From an uncultured Eubacterium sp. (GTDB lineage: Bacteria; Bacillota; Clostridia; Oscillospirales; Acutalibacteraceae), in the NCBI GenBank assembly GCA_934561395.1, contig CAKTGF010000005.1, positions 1 to 64,000 on the forward strand: 64,000 nt of DNA, given 5' to 3'. The notes under the pieces are model-generated. The model did not search any database and was not told the origin of the DNA. It was given only the letters and a program-made list of their open reading frames with translations. Below, piece after piece: positions 7,958 to 16,930 of the stretch; the first letter of the stretch is position 1, and each line of letters starts with the position of its first letter. Position numbers and translations under genes: made by a program.

Positions 7958-9373
7958 TTACTCCTCATTGGCTCTTATTTCTTCAAGCTGTGTATGGAGA
8001 ACCGAAAGCTTTTTCTTTGAAAGGTTGTAGCCGAACGCCAGGATAATTGCCATAAGGCCAAGGGCAATTGCCGGCACAAGGGTGGAGATATCATAAAGCT
8101 TTGTTAAAACATCCTGCGGCAGCGCCTGATTGTTGGCAGATGCGTTGCTGTCATAATTAATAACTGCCAAAAGGGCATTAAGACCAACGCCTGCAAAGGT
8201 TTGACCCAGCTTTCTTGTAAAGGAGAAAACCGCATAGGCTGTGCCCTCCTCACGGCGGTGGGTTCTGATTTCGTGGTAATCGATAACATCCATTACCAGC
8301 GCCCAAACCTCAAGCACAAGGAAGGTTTGACCCAAGCCCGAGAAGAACGTGAACACCAAGAACACATAGGGGTTGCTTGTTTTAATAAAGAACAAAATAA
8401 AGCTTACTATTGCCGCAAAGCCCATGCCAAAGGCGCAAAGTTCCTTTTTGCCGAATTTGTCAATAAGCTTGTTCATAACGGGAATAAGTATTGCCATTGG
8501 CAAATAGGTGCAAATGGTTACCATTGAATATAATTTTGCGCTGTGGTAATAATCTGCAAACAAATATTGATAGGTTGACTGATAATAGAATTGGAAAGCA
8601 ATAAGCAGCATTGACGCAAGGCAAAGCATTACAAAGGGTCTGTTCTTTGCAAGGTCAGCAATAGTTTTAAATGCGTTATAATCGCTTTTTTCCTTTTTAA
8701 TCGGTGCAATTCTTTCTTTGGTAAGCTTGTAATGGCCGAAATAAACGGCCACTGAGATAATTGCCAAAATCAAAACGCCGATTGTGAGCTTTGAGCCGTT
8801 AAGAGTTTGGATTTTTGTGCCGTCTGCGGCAATTGTGGTGTTGTAAACCAGCATGGGGAACAAAATTGTGCCCGGAAGGCCTCCGACGCCTGCGCCGATT
8901 GAACGCCACATTGAAAGGGAGGAACGCTCCTTTTCATCATCTGTTACAACCGATGCCAGTGAGCCGTAGGGAATATTAACCGCTGTGTACATCATTCCGT
9001 AAAGAATGTAGGTAATATATGCAAAAAGCAGATATTTAGCCTCGCTTAAATTGGGTATAACCGTGAACATAAGCACGGCTGAAACCGCAAGCGGAATGGA
9101 AAACCAAAAAACATAGGGCCTGAATTTGCCCTGCTTTGTAGGCTTTCGTGAATCAATAAACGCACCCCAAATAGGGTCGTTAATAGCATCCCAAAGCCTT
9201 GCAACCAAAATGAGAACCACTATTTTGCTCGGTTGAATGTGCAGTACATCGGTGTAAAACTTGTTTTGAAATGCACCGATAAGTGAAAAGGTCAAAAGGC
9301 CGCCCATATCGCCCATGGCGTAGCCGATTTTGTCTTTAAACTTTATACCGTGTGTTAAACCCTTTTCGCTCAT
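7958..9373 (-). CDS. GPH-family sugar:cation symporter (likely SQ or SQ-glycoside importer)
   Basis: A 471-residue, 12-helix MFS transporter of the glycoside-pentoside-hexuronide (MelB-like) group, with the family signature around DKIGYAMGDMGG, the ARLWDAINDPIWGAFID motif and GKFRPYVFW. It is the last gene of the sulfoquinovose operon, 29 bp after the ROK gene, with AAGGGGG before the ATG. E. coli sulfoglycolysis also uses GPH-family proteins (YihO, YihP), so import of SQ or sulfoquinovosyl glycerol is the natural inference. Substrate is not provable from sequence. Confidence 0.85.
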   Translation of the reverse strand: MSEKGLTHGIKFKDKIGYAMGDMGGLLTFSLIGAFQNKFYTDVLHIQPSKIVVLILVARLWDAINDPIWGAFIDSRKPTKQGKFRPYVFWFSIPLAVSAVLMFTVIPNLSEAKYLLFAYITYILYGMMYTAVNIPYGSLASVVTDDEKERSSLSMWRSIGAGVGGLPGTILFPMLVYNTTIAADGTKIQTLNGSKLTIGVLILAIISVAVYFGHYKLTKERIAPIKKEKSDYNAFKTIADLAKNRPFVMLCLASMLLIAFQFYYQSTYQYLFADYYHSAKLYSMVTICTYLPMAILIPVMNKLIDKFGKKELCAFGMGFAAIVSFILFFIKTSNPYVFLVFTFFSGLGQTFLVLEVWALVMDVIDYHEIRTHRREEGTAYAVFSFTRKLGQTFAGVGLNALLAVINYDSNASANNQALPQDVLTKLYDISTLVPAIALGLMAIILAFGYNLSKKKLSVLHTQLEEIRANEE

Positions 9374-9402
9374 AAAAATCCCCCTTATTTTTGAAAAGAT
9401 AT

Positions 9403-10509
9403 TTAATTAAACCCGATTTCAAAAAAGTATTTCTTGGCGCACATGGCAGTGCAGCCGATATACTCTCGTTTTTTGTTAAGCGACGAAATTTTAATAATGC
9501 TTTCGTTAAAATTTTTGTTGTAGCGCACGCACTGCTTAACCAGCTTTTCAATAATCCGTTTGTTTTCAAAAAGCAGGCCGAACAGCACTATGCTGTCTGC
9601 GTTAAGAATGGTGGCAGTGTTAACAAGTGCAAGGGCAACAAGGTCTATTTTATGGTCAAGCATATAAATAATATCCTTATCGTTGCTGTTTACAATATCC
9701 TCAAGGGTCATATTGCCCCCTGCATCGTTAATAATAGCCTGGCTTGACACCTCGGTTTCAAGGCAGCCGTAGCGGCCGCACCTGCATTTTTTTCCGCCGG
9801 TGTTAACAATATAATGGCCGATTTCGGCTATGCCGTTGTCGTTGCCGGACTGCACCCTGCCGCCGGATGCTATTGAGGAGCCGATACCTGCCCCCCATTT
9901 GAAGAACAAAACCGAATCGCTGCTGCTTGCCCTGCCGTAAATCAACTCGCCCTGGGCAAACGCCTTAACATTATTTTCCACCACAACGGGTATTCCAAGC
10001 GCTGATTGGAATTTTTCCCTTATATTGCAGTTTTTCCAAACGCCGAAATCGTTTTGCTCCGTTGAACCGATAATGCAAACTCCCGCTGCAAGAACCCTTT
10101 TAACATCAATGCTGTTTTCATTGATAAAATTTAAAAGTTCCTTAACAACAAGGTCAATATCAACATAAAGTCTACCTTTTTTAAGATAAATTGCCTCGCC
10201 CTTAAGGTTTGCCAACGAATATGTAACGGCGTTTTTCTCGGCATTAACGCCCAAAACATATTTATCCTCAAGGCACAGGCTGAGCAAAACCTCACGCCTG
10301 CCCGATTTTCCGTTTGCGTCTATAAAGCCGCTCTCCTTAATGAACCCCTCGCTGATCAGCTCGTTGCATATTTTTGTAACCGCCGCAGGGGTAAGGGATA
10401 ATTTGTTAGCAATTTCCTTTCTGCTAAGGCTGCCGTAGGTATTAAGCAAATATAAAATCATGCTGCGATTTTCGCTTTTTACGGATTTTAAATTAAGCCC
10501 TTTTGCCAA
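9403..10509 (-). CDS. ROK-family (NagC/XylR-type) transcriptional repressor
   Basis: A 368-residue regulator with an N-terminal winged helix (LSRKEIANKLSLTPAAVTKICNEL) and a C-terminal sugar-kinase-like ROK domain with the zinc-binding signature CRCGRYGCLE. Such proteins release DNA on binding a sugar or sugar phosphate. It starts at TTG (10509), with AGGGGGG 10 bases before; no closer in-frame ATG precedes the HTH. Being inside the SQ operon, it most likely controls the palindrome at 16900-16920, with SQ or an SQ intermediate as inducer. Those two points are inference. Confidence 0.88.
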   Translation of the reverse strand: MAKGLNLKSVKSENRSMILYLLNTYGSLSRKEIANKLSLTPAAVTKICNELISEGFIKESGFIDANGKSGRREVLLSLCLEDKYVLGVNAEKNAVTYSLANLKGEAIYLKKGRLYVDIDLVVKELLNFINENSIDVKRVLAAGVCIIGSTEQNDFGVWKNCNIREKFQSALGIPVVVENNVKAFAQGELIYGRASSSDSVLFFKWGAGIGSSIASGGRVQSGNDNGIAEIGHYIVNTGGKKCRCGRYGCLETEVSSQAIINDAGGNMTLEDIVNSNDKDIIYMLDHKIDLVALALVNTATILNADSIVLFGLLFENKRIIEKLVKQCVRYNKNFNESIIKISSLNKKREYIGCTAMCAKKYFFEIGFN

Positions 10510-10523
10510 TAAATTATTCCCCC

Positions 10524-11279
10524 CTATTTTACCAATAACGACGCACCGCTGATTGCCATAAGCGTGTAGGTAAGCACCATAAACGCCTTTTTGTTCATGT
10601 GTTTGTAGATTAAATTGCCGATAAGCATTGCCAAAAACAGCACCGCCGTTGAAATTAAAAGCAAAATAACCGTGTTACCGTTAAATCTGCCTGCACCTAT
10701 ATCGGTAAACATATTAATTGAGTTTAAAACAATCCAAACGGCCGAAACCGTTGACCTGAATTCGTCGCTGTCCTTTAGCTTATCGTTTGCATAAACAACA
10801 AGCAAGGGGCCGCCGCACACAAACATGCCGTGCACAATTCCCGAAAGGAGCAGCAAACCATACATTACAATATCGTTAAAAAGCCCATTCTGCCTTTTAA
10901 CATTATTTTTGCCCTGCCGCCGTGAGCGAATAATGCCCAAAGCGGTAAAGCCGATAACAACTATGCCCAAAGTTTTGTAAAGCACACCGGAATTAACCGA
11001 AAAATGATTTATAATCAAAAAACCGGGCACCATGCCTGCAAGCATTATGCAGGTTATTTTTAACAATTCCTTTTTGTTAACAAATTGCCTTTTTTGCGCC
11101 ACTATTATTACAGAGGCAACAATGCCCAAAACATTAAGTATGGGTCTTGCAACATCAAAGCCCACCAACATTATGGAAAATGGCATTGCAAGCACTGTTC
11201 CCGCAAATCCTGTAATACATTGTATCACATTGGTGGCTAAAACAACAATAAAAAACCAAAAATTTCTAACATTCAACAT
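10524..11279 (-). CDS. TauE/SafE-family sulfonate exporter
   Basis: A 251-residue membrane protein with about eight hydrophobic segments and the two-repeat layout of the TauE/SafE family (first repeat near QCITGFAGTVLAMP, second near SGIVHGMFVCGGPLLVVY). Family members export sulfite, sulfoacetate or other C2-C3 sulfonates. In transaldolase-type SQ gene clusters such a gene releases the three-carbon end product. Here, with an SLA-reductase-like gene, 2,3-dihydroxypropane-1-sulfonate is the expected cargo. Its ATG shares one base with the stop of the preceding gene. Confidence 0.85.
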   Translation of the reverse strand: MLNVRNFWFFIVVLATNVIQCITGFAGTVLAMPFSIMLVGFDVARPILNVLGIVASVIIVAQKRQFVNKKELLKITCIMLAGMVPGFLIINHFSVNSGVLYKTLGIVVIGFTALGIIRSRRQGKNNVKRQNGLFNDIVMYGLLLLSGIVHGMFVCGGPLLVVYANDKLKDSDEFRSTVSAVWIVLNSINMFTDIGAGRFNGNTVILLLISTAVLFLAMLIGNLIYKHMNKKAFMVLTYTLMAISGASLLVK

Positions 11280-12613
11280 CAGAACTTCTCAGCCTCAATA
11301 TTCAGCAGACCTGCAAAAGCCTCAAGCTCTGCCGAAACATCGCCCATTGCAACGGCAAAATGGGGCTCCCAGCCTTCTTTAACGGCACGGTTGATAATAT
11401 CGCCCACATTGTTTTGGGTTTTAACAACAATTGATGTGCCGAAATACTGTTGGGGCCTGTCAAGCGCCTCGCCCTTGGCAATGAAAAATCTAAAACTGCC
11501 GTCGGGCCTTTTGCCAACTCTGAACACGGTAACATTTTTTTCCGCCTTGCAGCCAAATTCAAGGGTGGGGCCGATTTTTCTGTTACAATGAAGCCCTGCA
11601 CAGGCTCCGCTGTCTTCCCTTGCAAGAGAGCAGGGCGCCATGCCGCAATGCCAAAATGTAACGCTGTTGTCAGCCTCGTTAATTGAAACAGGGTCGCCGA
11701 AGAAGGAGGCCTTGCCTGTAAGCTGCGAGGCAATATACATTGAAAGAGCGCCGTAGGTGTCAGCCTCGCAGGCCGAGGATACGCCCAAGTCGTTTAACAT
11801 GCCCAGCACCGCACAAACAGGTGTGCCGAACGCCGTGAAAAAATCGGGCCAGCACCTGCTTGAAAGTGCGCCGATATTATTTTGCTTTGTATATTCGTCA
11901 TAGACCCTGAACAGCCTTGCAAAATCAACAACATTTTTGTGCTCGATTTTATCAAGACCGTTAATTGATGCCTTTGCTCTTTCTATGTATTCGCTGACAT
12001 CGCTTTCGCTGAAAAGCTTTGCCTTATCTATAAGCTCCCTTGCCTCAATGGAAATGAGCCTTGCGCCGAACACCTTAAGCATTTCGCCGTCAAGAGCCCT
12101 GCCGAAACCGAAGCCCTCGGGTGTGTGACCCACCTGCAAAATATTAAGGCTCTCAATCGACTTTTTAAGTGCAACCGCCGAAATAAAGGATTTAATTTTG
12201 CTTTCAGCCGCCGCCTCGTCAGGGGAGGCAAGCAAATATTCAAAGTTCCTGCCAAGGGCATTAAGGGTATTTCCTGCAGAAAAAGCACCTGTAAGTGAAT
12301 TAAGGCAAAGCCTGCCGCCGTTTGATTGGGGCTCACGCAGGGTCCAAAGCAAAACAGGGCAATGGGTTTTCCTTAAAACCTGCGAAATATATGCCGCATT
12401 TGCAAATGTTACATTTTGCACTATGGCAAGGTCGGGGTTTTTACCCTCCAAAAAATCGTTAAGGCTGTCAATGTCCAAAAGCATTTTATCCGGGCAAATA
12501 ACCCCGGGATTTATTGATTTAAGCAGCCTTACGGATTTATCAAATTCCCTTTGGGCGCTTTCAAGATGAAATGTGGGCACACCAATGGGAATGTATAAAA
12601 TTTTAATATTCAT
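11279..12613 (-). CDS. L-fucose/L-arabinose-isomerase-like protein
   Basis: A 444-residue protein of the FucI/AraA fold, shorter than E. coli FucI (about 590). The metal-site pattern is kept: Glu283 in CEADTYGALS, Asp307 in GDPVSINEAD, and HCG (His322) followed by LHCNRKIGP. These isomerases interconvert aldoses and ketoses with a divalent metal. It lies 13 bp after the cupin-isomerase gene in the SQ operon. It could turn SQ into 6-deoxy-6-sulfofructose, act on a related sugar such as 6-sulforhamnose, or be a structural relative. The cluster therefore has two isomerase candidates, and the sequence does not decide between them. Confidence 0.75.
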   Translation of the reverse strand: MNIKILYIPIGVPTFHLESAQREFDKSVRLLKSINPGVICPDKMLLDIDSLNDFLEGKNPDLAIVQNVTFANAAYISQVLRKTHCPVLLWTLREPQSNGGRLCLNSLTGAFSAGNTLNALGRNFEYLLASPDEAAAESKIKSFISAVALKKSIESLNILQVGHTPEGFGFGRALDGEMLKVFGARLISIEARELIDKAKLFSESDVSEYIERAKASINGLDKIEHKNVVDFARLFRVYDEYTKQNNIGALSSRCWPDFFTAFGTPVCAVLGMLNDLGVSSACEADTYGALSMYIASQLTGKASFFGDPVSINEADNSVTFWHCGMAPCSLAREDSGACAGLHCNRKIGPTLEFGCKAEKNVTVFRVGKRPDGSFRFFIAKGEALDRPQQYFGTSIVVKTQNNVGDIINRAVKEGWEPHFAVAMGDVSAELEAFAGLLNIEAEKF

Positions 12614-12626
12614 ATAACGCTCCGTG

Positions 12627-13292
12627 TTAATATTTAAGTTCTTTATTTTCGCCGATTAAGCCCGGGTAAGCACCCTGCTTAATAAGGGGCTCTCTGTCCT
12701 TATGGGCAAGCACCCACTTGTTTTTTTGCAGCAGCAGCCTGCCCTCGCCGTGGGCAAAATCGGCCTTGTTTTCAAGGGGGGTGTTAGTGCCCCGTGGCAA
12801 AACCACAATATCCTTAAAGCCCTCGTCGCTGCAACGGCAGGGGGAAAGGTGCAGGGTGGTTTGATACATTTCAACCGCCGTGCCCTTGGGAACATAAAAC
12901 ACCCTTTCATCCCCAACATAAAACCTGTTATCGCTGATTTGCCAGGTGTGACCCAAAACAAGCATAAAATCGGTAACCGCAATATTTATTTCAGAGCCCT
13001 TGTGGTATTCAAAGCCGTTATAGGTGGTGTTTTTGCCGTTGCAATAGCCTGCCTGAATGGGCATTTCGCCGTAAAGCACATTTTTAACGCCCTTAAACAC
13101 GCTCAGATCCTCAAGGTCTGAATCGCTTGCAACATAAATATTTCCGCTATCGGGTATTTTTGTATTATTTTCCATATATTCAATTGCCGACGAAAAATCA
13201 AACCCCTCAACAATTTTGCCGTAAGGCTTAAACTCATCGTCAAAAACCGAATATATTTTCACATTATTAACACTGCAAAGATGATTAATCAT
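12627..13292 (-). CDS. Cupin-type sugar isomerase (DUF4867-like), candidate SQ isomerase
   Basis: A 221-residue protein with an N-terminus of the form IYSVFDDEFKPYGKI and a cupin core with likely metal ligands Glu95, His97 and Glu101 (EYHKGSE), His115 (LGH) and His148 (TTLHLSPC). It resembles the DUF4867 proteins found in transaldolase-type sulfoglycolysis clusters, where a cupin is thought to convert sulfoquinovose to 6-deoxy-6-sulfofructose; the family link is from memory. It overlaps the reductase gene by 8 bases. A KduI-like uronate isomerase is the nearest alternative, but nothing else here points to uronates. Confidence 0.7.
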   Translation of the reverse strand: MINHLCSVNNVKIYSVFDDEFKPYGKIVEGFDFSSAIEYMENNTKIPDSGNIYVASDSDLEDLSVFKGVKNVLYGEMPIQAGYCNGKNTTYNGFEYHKGSEINIAVTDFMLVLGHTWQISDNRFYVGDERVFYVPKGTAVEMYQTTLHLSPCRCSDEGFKDIVVLPRGTNTPLENKADFAHGEGRLLLQKNKWVLAHKDREPLIKQGAYPGLIGENKELKY

Positions 13293-14160
13293 TATAATCC
13301 CCTCTTACAATTTTAAAGGTTGCACGCCAGTCCTCCTTGCCTATGCCTGCCTCCATGCCCTTGTCATAAACGGTCTTAACATAGTTCATAACAGGCATAT
13401 CAACCTGCTCCTGCTGTGAAAGCCTTTGGCAAATGCCCAAATCCTTATGCTCGTTTTCAAGGGAAAAGGCGGTTGCCCAGTTTTCATCACGGATATTTTG
13501 CCACTGTGCGTCAAGATAAAAGCACTGTGCGCCGCCGTATGAAATTGCGGTGTGATAATCCTCGGGCGAAATGCCCATTTTACCGGCAAGAATAAGGGTT
13601 TCGTTAACGCCGTTTTGAATTTCCGCACAAAGGGTGTTGTGGCATATTTTCATAACAAGACCCTTGCCGTTTTCGCCCATGCGGATAACATTGCAGCCCA
13701 TATATAAAAGTATTGGCTTGATAACCTCGTAAAGCTCCTCGTCGCAGCCCACAAGTATGCCAAGCTCCCCTGCAATTGCCGCAGGCTTTGATTTAACAAC
13801 AGGGGCGTCTGCAAACTGTGCGCCCTTTGCCTTAATCATTTTTGATACCTCAACGGATACCGACGGGTCAATGGTGCTCATATCAATGCAGATTTTGCTG
13901 TCGTCAATATAAGGCAAAAGCTCGGTGTAAACCGCCTTAACATGCTCAGATTTCGGCACCATGGTAATAATTACATCTGCCTTTTGGGCAACCTCAATGT
14001 TATTTTCGCAGCCGATTGCCCCTGCCTTTTCAAGCTTTTTTACCTGTTCCTTATTAAGGTCAGAGCAGTAAACTGAATCGTTATGCTTTTTAACAATGTT
14101 TTCGCACATTGATTCGCCCATAATGCCCAAGCCTATAAATCCTATTTTCATATCTTTCAC
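13285..14160 (-). CDS. Beta-hydroxyacid-dehydrogenase family enzyme, likely 3-sulfolactaldehyde reductase
   Basis: A 291-residue NAD(P)-dependent dehydrogenase: Rossmann motif GFIGLGIMGESM, catalytic Lys171 in KICHN, and a C-terminal EHKDLGI plus KEDWRA segment like E. coli YihU (SLA reductase). The substrate loop, normally APVSGG in this superfamily, reads APVVKSKPAA, placing Lys123 where YihU is thought to have a sulfonate-binding Arg. It should reduce 3-sulfolactaldehyde to dihydroxypropane sulfonate with NADH, regenerating NAD+. The start is GTG at 14160 (AAGG 7 bases before); an ATG at 14151 is also possible. Confidence 0.8.
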   Translation of the reverse strand: MKDMKIGFIGLGIMGESMCENIVKKHNDSVYCSDLNKEQVKKLEKAGAIGCENNIEVAQKADVIITMVPKSEHVKAVYTELLPYIDDSKICIDMSTIDPSVSVEVSKMIKAKGAQFADAPVVKSKPAAIAGELGILVGCDEELYEVIKPILLYMGCNVIRMGENGKGLVMKICHNTLCAEIQNGVNETLILAGKMGISPEDYHTAISYGGAQCFYLDAQWQNIRDENWATAFSLENEHKDLGICQRLSQQEQVDMPVMNYVKTVYDKGMEAGIGKEDWRATFKIVRGDYND

Positions 14161-14187
14161 ACAGCCTTTCTTAATGTTTTGCAGCGA

Positions 14188-14874
14188 TTAATCGGTAATT
14201 GTTTTATCCCAAGCGTTTTGGAATTTTTCCAAGCCGTAATCGGTAAAGGGATGATAAAAGCTGTCTTTATAAACCTGCAGGCCTGCGGTTACAATGTCTG
14301 CGCCTGCAACGGCGCAGTCAACAAACTGCTTGCCGTTTCTTACTGCGGCGCAGATAATTTGTGTTTTGCCGTAAAAGCCGTAGTTTTTGTAAATGGTAAC
14401 AATATCCTGAATGTACTGCTTGCAGTCCTCGCCGCTGTTTTCCTTCCAACCGATAAAGGGAGAAACGAAAAGGGAATTGTTTTTGCCTGCAATAAGTGCC
14501 TGAGAAGCTGAAAATACAAGGGTCAAGTTTGTTCTGACACCCTTTTTTTCAAGCGCCCTTGCCGCAGTAATACCTGCCTGGGTACAAGGAATTTTAATGC
14601 AGAAGTTGGGGCACATTGCCGCAATTTTTTCGCCCATTGCAATCATTTCCTCGGCATCGTCAAGATGGGGGTTAATTTCAACCGAAATGGGGAAATTATC
14701 CCAGCCCTCAATATTGTTTTCCTTAACAAATTCCGCAAGCTCGCCGATTACGGTAAAAAACGGCTTGCCCGAATTCATAATATGGTTTGGATTGGTGGTA
14801 ACACCGTCAATACCAAAGGTATTGTATGCCTCCTTAATTTCATCAATCTTTGCGCTGTCTAAAAAATATTTCAT
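14188..14874 (-). CDS. sftT: 6-deoxy-6-sulfofructose transaldolase (MipB/TalC-like)
   Basis: A 228-residue class I aldolase of the short transaldolase group. It starts MKYFLDSAKIDEIKEAY, with GVTTNPNHI and the Schiff-base Lys94 in FCIKIPCT, then the VSPFIGW barrel strand. In the SFT pathway this enzyme splits 6-deoxy-6-sulfofructose, passes the dihydroxyacetone unit to glyceraldehyde 3-phosphate to make fructose 6-phosphate, and releases 3-sulfolactaldehyde. By fold alone it could be fructose-6-phosphate aldolase. The neighbours (YihQ-like GH31, SLA reductase, TauE exporter) make the SQ role the best reading. AGGAGG lies 8 bases before the ATG. Confidence 0.85.
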   Translation of the reverse strand: MKYFLDSAKIDEIKEAYNTFGIDGVTTNPNHIMNSGKPFFTVIGELAEFVKENNIEGWDNFPISVEINPHLDDAEEMIAMGEKIAAMCPNFCIKIPCTQAGITAARALEKKGVRTNLTLVFSASQALIAGKNNSLFVSPFIGWKENSGEDCKQYIQDIVTIYKNYGFYGKTQIICAAVRNGKQFVDCAVAGADIVTAGLQVYKDSFYHPFTDYGLEKFQNAWDKTITD

Positions 14875-14889
14875 AATTCTTTCCTCCTG

Positions 14890-16881
14890 TTATTCAGCGT
14901 TTAATATATCAAGCACAGACTGTGCTTCTTTTCTTATAAATACCGGCGGCTGCCCTATGGGGGCGCTTATGTTATATTCTCCGCCGGAATATTCCTTTTT
15001 ACTCCACAAATGCACCCATTTGTCTTGGGGCAAATAAACCCTTTGGCTTTCTGCGCCGGATTTTAAAACAGGCGCCACAAGAATATCACGGCCCAAAAGG
15101 TATTCGTAGCTTTCCGTAAACGCCCGGGGCTCGTTGTAGTAGAAAAACAACGGTCTTACAACACCCACGCCGCTTTCGCTGTTTTTTCTTACCGTATTGG
15201 CAAGATAGGGCTTAAGCTTTGCGTGAATTTGCGACATTACGGCGCTTTGGTGCAGCACCCTTTCGTTAGCGTCAAACTGCACGTTAAGGTCCGGGTTAAG
15301 CCCCTCGTGGCTGCGCATAAGGGGAGAAAACGCATTCATCTCGCACCAGCGCATATAAAGCTCCTCGCTCCTTTTTAGGTTGAAAAATGAGGTGTAGCCC
15401 CCAATATCGCTGTGGGAAAGCCCAAAGCCGCAACAGGTAAGGCTGAGCATTGCGGGTATTACCGACGGCAGGCCGAAATCTATTGAAAAATCGGTGTGAT
15501 TGTCGCCGTTCCACATCATTGTGGAGGCGCCGGGAGTGCCTGAAAAGCCTGCCCTTGTAAAGAACATTATTTCCCCCGCCTTGCCTGCCTCCTCAATTGC
15601 CTCACGGTTGATTTTTGCCCAGCGTGCAGGCCAGGTGTTGTGCACAATTTCCGCATCCTCGCCGCTGTAAAGCACACAGTCGGTGGGCAGATATTCGCCA
15701 AAATCCGCCATCCAGCCCGAAAGGCCGAAATCTATCATGTTTTCCTTAATTTTACCCTTTATCCAGCGGCAGGCGTTCGGGTTTGTTAAATCTATCATAG
15801 CCGCAGGGAAGGTGGTAATGGTAACATAATAATCCTTGCCCTCTTTGTTTTTAACGCAGTAGCCCTTTTCGCTTGCCTGCTTGTAAAGCGGCTTTTCCAC
15901 CGCTAAAAACGGGTTGATATAGCCTAAAACCCTTATGCCCTTTTGGTTCAGCTCCTTAATTTTTTCGTCAAGGTGGGGGTAAAGCTCTCTGTCCCACTGC
16001 CAGTTCCAATAAAGCTGCTTGCCTGCGGCAGTAACACGCCTGCCCTCCCAATCCTGAATCCAAACGCCGTTAACGGCCACACCGCTGTTAAGCGCAGCGT
16101 TAACCTTGTTCATCATAATATCGGTGCCACCCTGGATACCTAAAATGTAGCCGTCATAGGTCCAATCCGGTAAATCGGGCTGCCTGCCCAAAACAGTTGA
16201 GAGGTTTGACAAAACCTGTTCAAAATCCTCCCCAAAGCCGATATAAAACGGTGCAATTTCCCACATTTTAAATTTATGACAGGTGGGATTTTTAAAATCA
16301 AATTCCCCCTGCGCCGTTGCCAAGCTGTGGAAAAAGTATTTTCGTGAGCTTAAAAAGGTGGGCTGTGCATAATAGGTTTCGTAATTGGAAAAACTTTGCT
16401 TTTTGGTTGTGTTTTTTATGCCCACAACCTGCTTTAAAAGCTTTTTGGCAATTTGCAGTGCGTTAATATGCTCTGCCACCCAAACTCGGGCGCATTTTCC
16501 ACGCAAATTAAATTCCGAAAAATTTTCGCCGCAGCCGTAAATATATTCCTCTTTAACAGCCGGAATATCAAACTCCATTCGGTTGTAATCCCCGGGGAGG
16601 TTAAAGGTAAAATAAAGCTTGTTGCCGTCAATTATTTCAATTTGGCAACTGCCTTGGCTTAATTCCACCGTTGCCCTGCCCTCTGAAAGGCTGACCCCTT
16701 TAACGGTAAGCTCCGCTTGTGACAAAAGCTTTTCCTTAATTTTAAAGCTGCCGTGGCTCATTTTGTAAGAACTGCTGCCACGGCCTGCATGCAGCAATTT
16801 TTGCCCCACAGCGATTGTGTAAATTACACTGCCGTGCAAGGCTATTTCCAGCCTGCTGCCTGAAATGTTAAACGATAGCAT
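14890..16881 (-). CDS. sftG: GH31 sulfoquinovosidase
   Basis: A 663-residue GH31 alpha-glycosidase strikingly like E. coli YihQ. With a constant offset of 12 residues, the catalytic Asp393 (GWMADFGEYLPTD) and acid/base Asp460 (MMWNGD) match YihQ Asp405 and Asp472. Of the SQ-recognition set, Gln250, Gln276 (IQDWEG), Trp292 and Tyr496 are kept, but the position of YihQ Arg301 is Gln289. It frees SQ from sulfolipid headgroups such as sulfoquinovosyl glycerol. No signal peptide is seen, so it is probably cytoplasmic and acts after import of the glycoside. It is first in its operon, with AAGGGG before the ATG. Confidence 0.92.
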   Translation of the reverse strand: MLSFNISGSRLEIALHGSVIYTIAVGQKLLHAGRGSSSYKMSHGSFKIKEKLLSQAELTVKGVSLSEGRATVELSQGSCQIEIIDGNKLYFTFNLPGDYNRMEFDIPAVKEEYIYGCGENFSEFNLRGKCARVWVAEHINALQIAKKLLKQVVGIKNTTKKQSFSNYETYYAQPTFLSSRKYFFHSLATAQGEFDFKNPTCHKFKMWEIAPFYIGFGEDFEQVLSNLSTVLGRQPDLPDWTYDGYILGIQGGTDIMMNKVNAALNSGVAVNGVWIQDWEGRRVTAAGKQLYWNWQWDRELYPHLDEKIKELNQKGIRVLGYINPFLAVEKPLYKQASEKGYCVKNKEGKDYYVTITTFPAAMIDLTNPNACRWIKGKIKENMIDFGLSGWMADFGEYLPTDCVLYSGEDAEIVHNTWPARWAKINREAIEEAGKAGEIMFFTRAGFSGTPGASTMMWNGDNHTDFSIDFGLPSVIPAMLSLTCCGFGLSHSDIGGYTSFFNLKRSEELYMRWCEMNAFSPLMRSHEGLNPDLNVQFDANERVLHQSAVMSQIHAKLKPYLANTVRKNSESGVGVVRPLFFYYNEPRAFTESYEYLLGRDILVAPVLKSGAESQRVYLPQDKWVHLWSKKEYSGGEYNISAPIGQPPVFIRKEAQSVLDILNAE

Positions 16882-16899
16882 TTGTATAACCCCTTTGCA

Positions 16900-16920
16900 T
16901 TAATTAACGCTGTTAATTAA
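16900..16920. promoter_or_regulatory. Perfect palindromic operator of the SQ operon
   Basis: TTAATTAAC (16900-16908), GCT, GTTAATTAA (16912-16920): a perfect 9-3-9 palindrome just downstream of the -10 box and before the GH31 start. Its position would block transcription, and the ROK repressor in the operon is the likely binder. Confidence 0.7.
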
Positions 16921-16930
16921 TTGTGTCTTA

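Noticed and set aside
9401..9416. Second TTAATTAA operator in the SQ operon
   Set aside because: Only one half-site occurs, at the stop codon of the ROK gene, with no palindrome.
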